Origin: Taeniopygia guttata
Lineage: Eukaryota; Chordata; Aves; Passeriformes; Estrildidae
Assembly (NCBI RefSeq): GCF_048771995.1
Contig: NC_133063.1
Location: forward strand, 16,740,063 to 16,804,062
Direction: 5' to 3'
Length of the DNA stretch: 64,000 nt
Below, in pieces: positions 39,729 through 51,000 of the stretch. A program made the translations under genes and the position numbers. Numbering within the stretch: position 1 is the stretch's first letter; each line of letters begins with the position of its first letter. The notes beneath the pieces are model-generated. The model searched no databases, was not told the origin of the DNA, and saw nothing but the letters and a program-made list of their open reading frames with translations.

Positions 39729-40452
39729 ATGCCTTTACACTGAAGAGCAGTTGCAGCTGTTGCTTTTAATACAAAAGGTAGAAATACTGTAATTTTGGTG
39801 CTTTAAAGCAGTTCCATGGTGAAGTCCTAGAGCATGCCTGTGTTCCCTTACTGGAGGTACATACAGTGGCTGGAGTATTAACTTACCAGGTTGACTATCA
39901 GCTGACTGGTGGAATACACAGTATCCATTTCTGATATAAGAAATTTTAATGGATCATCCAGTATTGAAGATGTCTTTCTCCATTGCAACATGTGCTGGGT
40001 ACTGTATCCTTTTTCTTCCCACTGGCAAGGATAAACCAGGCATATTTACCACTTGTATTTGGTTGCTGACACTGACAGTAACTGATGAGGTCTGCTGGTG
40101 AAGATGTGGACAGAGTAGTCAGTGTACTGGCTCTATCATGACAGATCCACTGGAAGTAAATCAGACATTCATTGCTAATACTTTTTTTTTCTCCCTGTAA
40201 AGCACATTGTTATTTGCTGGCATTTTTGTCAGGTCATCAGGTAGTTAGCTCTACCCCAGCTGCTCATGCAATTTGTCTCAAAAAAGCTGGTACATCCAAA
40301 TAAGGACAGAGGCAAGCTTATGCACAAGACAGTATCTGTAAAAACTATATTAAACTTGGCACTTCATCTTCTACAAGGTCACATTCTCATTACAGCAAGA
40401 ACTAAAACCAATGAACTACCATAAAAAGAAGTATTTCCTTCTGTACATTATT

Positions 40453-40458
40453 TTTATT
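40453..40458 (-). promoter_or_regulatory. ZFAND5: Candidate poly(A) signal AATAAA for ZFAND5
   Basis: On the minus strand the order is TGTAAATAATAAAAATAATG: a Pumilio-type octamer overlapping the start of the hexamer by one base. Downstream, the minus strand is rich in T and GT, as expected for a cleavage site. Confidence 0.5.
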
Positions 40459-40465
40459 ATTTACA
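40458..40465 (-). promoter_or_regulatory. ZFAND5: Pumilio recognition element (TGTAAATA), distal
   Basis: An exact UGUAAAUA octamer on the ZFAND5 sense strand, abutting the presumed poly(A) hexamer. Pumilio proteins bind this octamer and usually lower mRNA stability or translation. Occupancy is not shown. Confidence 0.5.
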
Positions 40466-40661
40466 TAATACAATATAGCATAGATGCTGGGTAGCTTATG
40501 TGCAATACATAAATATGAACTATCTGTACACGTTTGCATATCTAATAACTCAGAAGAACAAAGAAGCGAAAATCTGACACTTTTAATAGTGTAGTAAAAA
40601 CCAAGACTAAACACTGGCAACAAAAATCAGGTAGGAGTAGTGCCTTGTGTACGTATGTAAC

Positions 40662-40669
40662 TATTTACA
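40662..40669 (-). promoter_or_regulatory. ZFAND5: Pumilio recognition element (TGTAAATA), proximal
   Basis: This is a second exact UGUAAAUA octamer on the ZFAND5 sense strand, about 200 nt upstream of the first and within the presumed 3' UTR. Confidence 0.5.
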
Positions 40670-41935
40670 GATGAGAACAGGCATTACCACAACACTAGTC
40701 TAAACCATATTTGTTTATATAAAAAACACAAGTTTCATACATCACAAAAACCCCTTCCATTATAACACAGAAGTGATATATATTACCAGACAAGCATCAG
40801 TGAAGAATACTGCCTTTTCTAGAGTTGTTATTATACAATGCCGTAGATAACGCAGCCCATGCAATACACCCAAGAACACTACAGTCCTATACCCAAGTAC
40901 AATTAAAAATGATAAAGCAGCCCTCCAAGAGTGGTTCCAGCTACCTTTTAAGTCTACAGCAGCCATGTTAGGTATGGTTTTCCATGCAGAACAGTGCAGC
41001 TGTTACATTTAAAACTAATAAAAATAATTCCTAATATTCTTTTGAACTTGGAACACACAGAACATAAGTTGTACATGAATAATAAACTGTTTTAGTATTT
41101 CAGCAACTTATTCAGACCCATGTTGCTTGATAGAGATGCTGTGATATGTCTAGAAACATTTGTAACTGTGTTTTAAAAACCAATCTTACAATATTGTGCT
41201 ACACAACATTTTTAGCTAGGCAAGGAAAAGCAGACAACTCTGTTGCAGATCAGTTCTTAAGCTCCTAACAGGACATTTCCTTTGGGAACTTTTTTCCAAG
41301 ATTCTGAAGATAATGTAATCTTTTACAAAACAAATTTCTTCTCGTACATATCTGGTATTTCCTGTTTTTCTCAGTGCAGTTGTTAAGTGACTTAAATATT
41401 GCAAAGATGCTCATCTTACTGTGATGGTAGACCCCTTTACACAGCTCACATTCTGCTGGAAAACTAAAAAGGGAGTGTGGCAACTAAAAGTAGAATGAGA
41501 TTTTAAATGAGAGAAGTAGACTGCCAACTGTTTTGATGTATCCTTCTCCAAAACAGGCATATAACATTAGCCGAACATTAAATACCTCATGCATATCTCA
41601 AAAGGCAGAGCTGCTGCACACATGCAGATTGCATACACCTGTCTGGCATATGTGAACTAGAGTCTGTCCTCTGTGCATGTGTATTCCTGTGCAGGTTTCT
41701 GATCATCCATCTTTTCTGGGGAGGGCATACACATTTTCAAGGGCTGTATCTATCCAATTCTGCCTGCAACAAACACCCAAACATTTGAAGTATCATTTAG
41801 ACAGACAGGACTAGAAGAAAAACTCTTGAAAACAAAGGAAAATGACCATGCACCTGCTCTTTTCATGGTTTTTAGGATGTATTGGGAAAAAAAGCACCAC
41901 AAAAAGTCAGTCAGTCTTTTCACAAGCACATTAAT

Positions 41936-42084
41936 TTATATTCTCTGAATTTTTTCAGCCACCACAACTGGATTCTCTTTTCTTATTTTTGCTGCAGCTT
42001 CTGCTTTGTAATCATATGGGCAATTATGCTTGTCAGAATAACGGTGAAGTCCACAAAATAGGTTTCCACATCGGCAGTCAAATC
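41936..42084 (-). CDS. ZFAND5: ZFAND5 last coding exon (AN1 finger and C-terminus)
   Basis: It encodes [20 protein letters not shown] and continues to the end EKIQRI with TAA at 41938-41936. The rest of the AN1 cysteine/histidine set is here. The acceptor is GTGTACAG. Confidence 0.96.
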
Positions 42085-45000
42085 CTGTACACAGAAAAAG
42101 AAGAAACATTACTAGGAATTAGGTTTTAATTAAGGTGTTAATTAAGGGTGCAGTCACTATAAAGGGGATGCTTGTCTACTACAAAATACAGACTAAGAAA
42201 AATAAATGGATTTACTAAATTGTGTGAATTGTGAAGAAGCTGATAAATTTAACAGAACACAAATTTTGTCAAGTTTAATCTAGCAAGAGGTAACTAATCA
42301 TGCAAATTTGTTTAAAATTAACAGCATTCTCATACCTGTAAGGCCAACCTTCTTCCTGCACATGAAACATCTGTTCTTCTTTGGTTTCGGCAGTTCAGCA
42401 GCTCTCTCCTCACTCTCTGAAGTACCAGGCTGAGAAACTGATGGACTTGGTTGAGTGACAACTGTAAAAAACATGCAAAGGAACAAAGGGTTAAATTTGC
42501 TTTTCTTAACTTCACAAGGTATCCAGTAGTATGCATACATTAAGGATTAATTCACCCCCTAAGACCCTGACATCTGTTGCCTACATTACTATATCGACTA
42601 GTCTAAACATGTGAATCAGAAATAAGGATTTTTAGGTACTTAATCCATCCCTTCTGACTCAAACTTGAGACACTCAGAATTTTCCCCACATTTCAAACAG
42701 CTAGAAAATATATGCACTTACATGTATCTATACAGGCTTGAAAAGTATGACAGAAAATCCATGTACACATTTTGTATTTAAATAAATCATACAATCAAGT
42801 AACACTTAATCTAAAACAGTAACAATACTGTCACAGCTGAAGTTGCTGAACACAGATACCTCAGGAGGAAACATAATTAACAGAAACATATTTAAAAAAA
42901 AAAAAAAAAGAAATTCAGTAATGTCTTCCTGCTATAGTACTGGGTTGTTTTGCCACTTGTGCTGTAAAGTCAGGTATGTAAAGCAGTTCACCAAGACAGC
43001 AGCTAGGAAACTGTTAATTCTGTGACAGATCCAGAACACAGCTACAAAATAAAGTTCTAAAGAGCCCTCATTTAAATAACAAAGTGCAGATTAGCATTGC
43101 ATACCTGTATTTTTTGAAATTAATTCAGTTTCAGTGTTCAAGCAGGTATAATCAAAATGAATATTTTCTTAATTGCCTCTTTAGACATTTTAGACACGAC
43201 TGTTTTATTGAAAAAAGTGGTTTATCCCAAAAATTTATTTTTTAAAATTGATATCCTCTTCATAGCCAAAACTGGAACTAAAGAAAGCTCAGAGATGCAC
43301 TTGTACACAGCTGTGATACCTGCTCTTGGTACAAGTTTGCTGCACACTCTCAGAGTATGATAAAATCTATCATAACATCTATTAACTACAAAGTGCATCT
43401 AGTAATAAATGGAGTACATAAGCCTCAAGGATGTATTTGCAATCAGTTTTATACAAATAGGGTTTGTTAGATTAGATTATTTTGAATAGTACTTGCTTTT
43501 TAAAATTGTGTTTGCATTGTCATAAAAACTTCACAATTCACCATACAAAAAAGGGCCCAGGCAAGACTTCATAATCTAAATAAGACTTATAAGCCACAAA
43601 CACTAAGAAGTTACAGGGAGCCTTCAGTGCTCATCACCAAGAAATTTCACGCAGTAGAAAAACAACCTGGTTTCTGCCACATTGCAGATATTTTATAAGT
43701 TTTTTTTTTGTGAAAACAATTTGTTTTGATTAAGTTTTTCTAGATGAACCAATATGACACTCTGAACTTGTCTTTAAATCCTAAGAAAATCAGTGTTCAG
43801 TACCAGTTTGTCTACTAGAGAGCCTGTGACCAAAAATTGGCCTAACAGCCAGCAATATCACAAACTAAGTGTACCTGTTGGATGTTATGCACCTTGACTA
43901 GGAACTGTCAGCTATGACCTTTATAAAAATAAAGACTGAACACCTCCCCAAAAGTATAGTCAAATCCATTTTCAAAAAATTTGTTAAGTTGCTAGTTTGT
44001 TTCAAAATGAAATGTTAATTGTAAGCCAAGACAGATGAGTAAGGAGAACCAGAAACACACACACTGCAATTTGGTGTGTAGTTAGTTAAGGGAAAGCTTC
44101 ATCTATGTCAGAAATAATTTAAAATTTTGAGCCCTGGGAGCTCAAATTTTGAGCCCTGGGAGCATGTATGCTGTTTCAATCATATGCTAAAGAAAATGGA
44201 GAGGGGGCAAATCAACAGTGACAAAGTCACTCACAACATACACTAGGAGAAAATGAAAATGAGAAGAGAACTATTTATATCCCTACCTAACACATGTCAA
44301 TGAGGAAGCAAAAATGAAAACTTCCCAGGAAGTACCAAGGCAAAAAGACAGCTTAGTAGATACTCTACCACAAAAATAAAGCCTGTGAGAACAAATTAAT
44401 CTATGGAAAATGTTACCAATTACTACAAGTATACTTCTATCTTTGCATTGAGAAACTGCAACAAATGCAGCCCATAATGTGTAAAGTGATAAAAGTCATT
44501 CTAAGAAACTGCAGCAGCACATTCCCTGAAAGGGTTGCTGAACACGATCCTTCCCCCACAACTAACACATCTTCCAAGGAGGAAAAGCAGTATATAACAT
44601 GCAGAAATGGTCACTAAAAGGTACCAAGACAAAAGGAGACATAAAATGTTTCATTTATTACTCTCCACGAATAAAGGACTCTGCTATTATTTTATAGCAG
44701 CAGACTTTAGTCTGATTGGCTTTTTTGATGCTAAATGTTCATAAATGTGTTTCTGAATAATGGTGAGGACAGATGAAAAAGCTGCCTACCCTGTCCCCTA
44801 AAGCTCAGAACAAAATTCCTTTTTCATAAACCTGTAGATGAAAAATATTGAAAACTGCAGTTGTTCTGCCATGACATCAGGAGCCTATCTAAATCAAAAC
44901 ACTGTTCTTACACTTGCTTGTCACAAAAGGCTTCCTTTAACATAAAAGGCAATCCAACTGGGCAAGTACAATTCCAGTTCTCAAGATACTAACTTCATGC

Positions 45001-48000
45001 CAGAAATCATAGTGTTAATCAAAGTGCTCTAAATTATTTATGTATCACCACAGAACAGGTAGCTGAAAAAGTGCCAAAAGCTGCAAAATAGTGGCTACTG
45101 CTACCTGTCAACCCTGCTTCCTCAGTAACAGTGTTCAGATGAAGCAAACTCCTCACCCCTAAAACTTCTCACCACTGTAAAAGAGCTCTTATTGGCACGC
45201 ATGCACCTTTTCATCCTCACCTCCAAACTGAAAAAACATGGATTTGAAGGATGGACTATGTAGTGGATAAGGAATTAACTGGATGGACACAGCCAGAGAG
45301 GTGTGATCAATGGCTTTATTTCCAGATAGAGACTGATGATGAGTGGCATCCCTTCAGGGCTTTGTCTTGGGACCCCTGCTCTTGAATATCTTAATCAATT
45401 CCACAGAGTGGGATTAAGTGCACACTCAGCGTGGAGGGAATGCCAGACAGGGAGATCTGGACGAACTTGAGAAATGGGCTCAAGACTTGTCCATCTACTC
45501 TGTTACTGTATGCCCCACTTGGAGTGCTGAATCCAGCTCTGGGATCCTCAGCACAGGAAAGATGTGAATCTGCTGGGTTAACACCAGAGGAGGGCCACAA
45601 AGATGATCAGGGGGCTGAAGTGTCTCTCCTATGAAGTCAAGCTGAGAGAGATGGGGTTGTTCAGCATGGAGATGGCAAGGCTCTAGGAAGACCTTACTGA
45701 AACCTTTCCAAGCTTAGAGGGCTTATAAAAAAGGTGATAGGACCAGTGGAAACACTTTTCAATTACAAGAGAGAATTGTATTAGGCAGAAATTCTTTATT
45801 CCAAGAGTAGTGATGCATAGGAACAGTGGGCTTGGAACTAGATGATCCATATAGCTGTTTCCAACCCAAATGGTACTATGGTTCTGTGCAGCCCTCTCCC
45901 TCACCTTGGTCATGTCCCTTCCTGTCTCTGGCTCAAGACCAGAATTTTCACTCAAATTTTACCAGATCACTTTTCCTAGTACAATGCCAAAAACTTTAGA
46001 GACAACTGATTTTCAGAACTGGGTAGGCTTTTATTAACACTATTTTATTTTTAAATATATAGTGCCTGTAGGCACTATAAATATGCATTACCATCATAGC
46101 CAACAATGACTATTATACTAGCAAATTTATGATAAAGACTATACTGGAGGTGGGCGCCTGAAAAAGTCTACACAAATACAGGTATTTCATCACAAATTTT
46201 GGAAAATTTCCTTCAAATGTAGCTTAAAGATGCATCTTTAGAAGAGGAGCAGCAAGGCCACTGATGGAACTAGTCAGCCACAGGATAAAGTACAACAGCT
46301 AGTCAATCTACATGCAAGAAAGTTCTACAAACTGAAAGAATAAAGTTCTTCTTAGACTCACTGAAGTGGCATTCAAAATTAAAAACCACTCTAAGAAAAG
46401 AATGTTCAAAGCTGTTTTACACTGTTTTATATAAGAAAGCTGTCAGTAGCTTTCTTATATAAAACAGTGTGGCTACTTCAAAAAAAAAGCATGTATCACT
46501 ATTACAGAGATTTACTCTGGAAAGGAATGAATCCAATAATTTTGTTGAAGAAAACGTGTTGAAAAAAATCAGTACTATTTTCTAACATCCCCCATATCTA
46601 AAGTGACCAGAAAGGTATGCAAAAGTTAACAGAATAAGATTTTTAGAAGCTTCTCTGACTAAAGAAAAATTCACCAAAATAAAATCTAAACACTTTAAAC
46701 TTCAAGGATAATAGTGGCACAAATTCTTGAAAGTGTAGGGAAAAGGATTGTTTAAAGGACTGTGACTTGATGAAGCTAACTGCCAACTCCCACCATTAAA
46801 GAAAAAGAAAAAACAAAACAAGAGAAAAGGTCAAGTAAGAAGTTATCCAAAAGACATTAGATGCATTTCTGCACTTCTGGAGCTGAAACAATAGAATTAG
46901 TAGTAGTAGAACAATACAATTCTTATGCAGCATACAAGCACAATTGTCCTGGTTTCACAGTTGCGATAGTTATTTTATTCTCAGTATCTGGTACAGTGCT
47001 GTGTTTTGGATTCAGTATGAGAACAATGCTGATAATATTAATAAAACTAGTGTTTTAAATGTTACTAAACAGTGCTTTTACTTTAAAACAAAGACTTCCC
47101 AGTTTCACGTGCTCTGCAAACAAACAAGTGCACAAAAAGCTAGGAGGGAGCATTGCTGGGACAGCTGACCTGAATGAACTAGCCATAGAAATGTTCCACA
47201 CAACAGAACACCCTTCCCAATATATAAATGGGGGTATCGACTGGGAGCTGCCAATCACTGCTGAGAAATGAGCTGGGCATCAGTCAGCAGGTGGTGACCA
47301 AATGTAGTATGCATCACTTGTGAAGTTTCAGTTTATTCCTCTTTCTCCTCTTTTCATTACAATTATATTATCATTATCATCAGCACTGCTTATCTTACTT
47401 CATTTTATTTGTTAAACTGTTTTTATCTTAACCCATGGGGTTTAGTTTTATCCACAACTGTCCTTACCACTGGGGAGCAAGAACTGAGTGACTGGCTGCA
47501 TAGCACTTAGCTGCCAGCTGGGGTTTATCTAAGACAACAAAGTGCTTGTACATACAATTTCAGTCTCGAAGGATGGGGAGTACCTATTATGCTTATCAAA
47601 CTTTTACTGAGGAACTACAACTTCTATGCCAACCTAGGTGCCTGTGATGAATGGCTGCAGAACAAACCTCCATCTTGCTTTCACGTCGAATAGTGGGAAT
47701 ACAAAGCCACTCACTTTCTGCATGCCCAATTCTACTTGTATACTTGTGTATTTAATACCTTAATTTAATGTGTCCCATTCATACAACAGAATGTGTTTTA
47801 GTTTCAGTATCACACAGAAACACAGTTTAATTTGGTTATCATAAAGACTTGACTTGTGTGGTGTATCACTATCAGAATAATAACGCACAGCATCAGCAGT
47901 TAGGCCCTCAGTGCTTTTCTATGCAGTGGACAGCTTCAGCACTTAAAAGAGATTTCATTTCTGAAATTTTTCATCAGGAGTGTTTATCAAAGCTACAGCA

Positions 48001-51000
48001 GACATATGAAACATGAAGATAAGCTAATTACTCTCAATACAATACAGTTACTAATACAACAGAACTGTTTACAGCAAGCAACATGGTGAAACTGCTACAG
48101 CCACGTGTGAAAACAAACCAGAACAAACAAGACACTCATTACAATCAGATTTAAGGAACATCGTGTACTTACATCTTGATCTTATCAGATCTCATAAGCT
48201 ACCTTACTTACATCTTACTCACAATATTACCTGCAACACACTGGCTCTACCTACAACATAGCAAGGGTAACCCATTACAGGATCTCTCAACCTGAATGCT
48301 GAACAGCTGTAAAATAGCTTTAACCCTAACAGCTTGATAGAAAGCAAAGACACATACCAACTACCATCTCCTGCTGTCTTCTAACACCACTGCTGCTGAA
48401 TAAGAGGATAAGTTACAGCATGGATAGAAGTTAACAGTATTTGGGTATTTTAAAAATACGTAACTTACACAATACCATCATCAGTTCAATTTCTGGTTTA
48501 TTTTTTTATATGCAATACTACTTGCATGTAACACTACTCCCTAAATCAGAACATTGCATTAAAAAACCCAACCCAACCAAAAAAAACTCTAAATAACAAC
48601 AAAAAAAACCCAACCACAACTACACCCTTGAGCAAGTGTTGATACTGTGTCTGGAAACAGTGACACACCTGACTAGAGGCTGATCATTTAGCAAAGTAAT
48701 CACCTACAAAAGTCTAAGAAAATGCTAAAAATACACTGTGCATTAAAACAATATGATTGTTTAAACTTGTTTTCAAAACCATTTATTTTTTGTGGTGTAT
48801 TCGTTTTGCATGGCCTGGTTTTGATAGTGGGAGGCTACAGAGGCAGCTTCTATCAGAAGATAGTAAAAGCTTGGTTCTTCCATGTCTGGCAGAGCAAATC
48901 CCTGGTAGCTCCAAAGTGGGATGTGCTGCTTTGTGGCCAATCAGAAATGGTGGTATCACCTCTGTGGTAACATATTTAAGAAGAAAGAGAAATGGAAGTT
49001 GTTGCACAGTTGTAATCTCAGCCAGAGATGAGTGGAGTGAGAACATGTGAGAAGAACAACTCTGCAGACACCAAAGTCAGTGAAGGAGGGGCAGGAGGTG
49101 CTCCAGGCCTTGGAGCTGAGATTCCCCTCAGCCTGTGGTGCAGACCATGGTGAAGCAGCTGTGCCCCTGCAGCCTTGGAGGTTCACAGGGATGCAGAGAT
49201 CCACCTGCAGCCCAGGCACGAGCCCACTAGAGCAGGAGGATACCTGAAGGGAGGCTGTGACCTCATGTGAGACCTGTGAAGAGAGGGGCTCTGCTCCTAT
49301 GCTGGAGCAGCCTATCCTTGAAAAACTGAACCCCATGGAAAAGTAACCCACCCTACAGCATTTTGAGGGGTGCCATTGCCCATGGGATAAACCCATATTG
49401 CAGCAGTTGTCAGGGACCTGCTGCTTGCGACAGGACTCATGATGGAGAAATTCACAGAGAGCTCTCTTCAGTGGGAGGGACCCCACAGCACAGCAAGACA
49501 ATGACTCCTCTCCCTGAGCAGGAGCCTTGGGTGATGAACTGACCATAACCATGGCTCCTGGCACCACTGGGGTAGGAGGCACAGAGGATGCGGGAGGTGT
49601 GTAAAGAGGAGGTGGGAGGAAGGTGGTTTTAATGTCTGTTTTTACTTATTATCCTGCTCTGATCTTGTTCATGATAAACTCTAAGTCAAGTCTGTTTTTC
49701 CTGTGACAGGTATTTGGGGAGAGATCTCTCCCATCCTTATCTTAACCCATTAACCGCTCATTTTCTTTTCTCTCCCCTGTCCAGCTGTGGATGGAAGTGA
49801 CAGAGAGGCTTTGACGGGTGCCCAGAATCCAGCCAAGACTCAGAGCACTTCAACAAGTTACAAGAAAACAACCATGTGAGTTACAACGGACTTACATTCA
49901 CCATGCCTTTCTTCAGACGTTAAGGTACAATTAATTGTCTTAACACCAGGTTTGCTCTGAAGTTGAGTCTAGGTTGCAACCTCAACCTGAGCAAAGAAAA
50001 AACCCAAAATCCCAACAAAATCAAGAAAAACAGCTTGTCAAACTTCATAGTTTAATTTTTTCAGCTTCTCCACTTTCTAGTCAGTTGTTTCAATTCCAAA
50101 AGCAAAAAAATATAATTTTATGCTAGAAGACTGCAAAAAACAATAGTTTACCAGATGTAATCCTTCTTTTAAACTTTCTGATTCGTAAGGGAAGTATGCA
50201 AAATTTCTTTTGCTAATGAACAGCTAGCAGAAGAGAATGTGATTTCATACTGTTGAAGATACAGTTCTTGATCTAACACTGTCTGATTACGAAATTGTCC
50301 CTAGCATCAGACTATGCTTACAGCTACACAGTACTTCATTAACAACTCTATCACTGCATCATATCTCAAAGAATCATATCTCAAAGAAAGTATTAACTTT
50401 TGTTACTATTAGGTGATGCAAATTATTTACCATTGTTCCAGTTTGTCTCTGAGAGACCAACACATAAAAAATGCTACTGGAAAAAAGGAAGATAAAAATC
50501 TGCCTAGTCCAGACACATCAGGAATTTTAAATAAAAAGTCTAGGCCAGTTTCTCTTGCCTGCAAGACACAGAGTAATGCATCACTAAAAACAGCCAACAC
50601 TGTTAAATTAAGATGTCCAACAAACCCTAAGAATAGTATATAAGGACATTATCTTATGCTGTCTATGATCTGTGCCAAACAATAATACTTAAAAGGGAAC
50701 TTGGGCACCACAGCAGCTGAGGCTGCCTCATGAATTTACAGGTATGTTCTCTCAAGAGGTAGTACTTTCCAGTTTTCAAGTTTTTTTTTCCAGAGGCATT
50801 TAAGTTCTCTGGTAGTATTTTCAACCATCTCTACACAAGCTTGTGACAGCTTTTACTGGTTTCAACCTGCGATACCATTCACTACAACTCCTAAGTATCT
50901 TTGAGCTGCTTTGGATTTTTCCTCCCCATTCTAAACAATAGTGAGCTGTGTGACCTATCATACAGCTGACCAACAGTACTTGAAAAACCGGTTATGTATC

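Larger units (their letters stand above)
20476..40430. other. Intergenic region between GDA and ZFAND5 3' ends
   Basis: I recognise no coding exon or structured RNA gene in this 20-kb stretch. Open frames on both strands are short, overlap one another and lack family resemblance. It holds a CR1 3' tail (24432-24514), poly(A)- and A/C-rich tracts (23288-23337, 39685-39728), a GGAT microsatellite (31863-31882), a CA run (34929-34944), a possible dispersed repeat (29720-30060) and a GC-richer patch (33250-34220). Alternative distal 3' ends of either gene could extend into it. Confidence 0.7.
40435..41935 (-). other. ZFAND5: ZFAND5 3' UTR (probable extent)
   Basis: The sequence runs from the ZFAND5 stop to just past a good AATAAA at 40458-40453 on the minus strand, which is followed by a T/GT-rich region. 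This predicts a UTR near 1.5 kb. It is AT-rich and contains two consensus Pumilio sites. The end is inferred from signals only. Confidence 0.55.

Noticed and set aside
46419-46470. Annotating the perfect hairpin as a microRNA gene
   Set aside because: The stem is only 23 bp with no lower stem in the flanks, and the loop is short. A typical primary microRNA needs about three helical turns. Kept as an inverted repeat only.
48956-49582. A 208-codon open frame on the minus strand
   Set aside because: It lies wholly within the LTR fossil at 48791-49855 and reads against its direction. The composition explains the open frame; no protein family was recognised.
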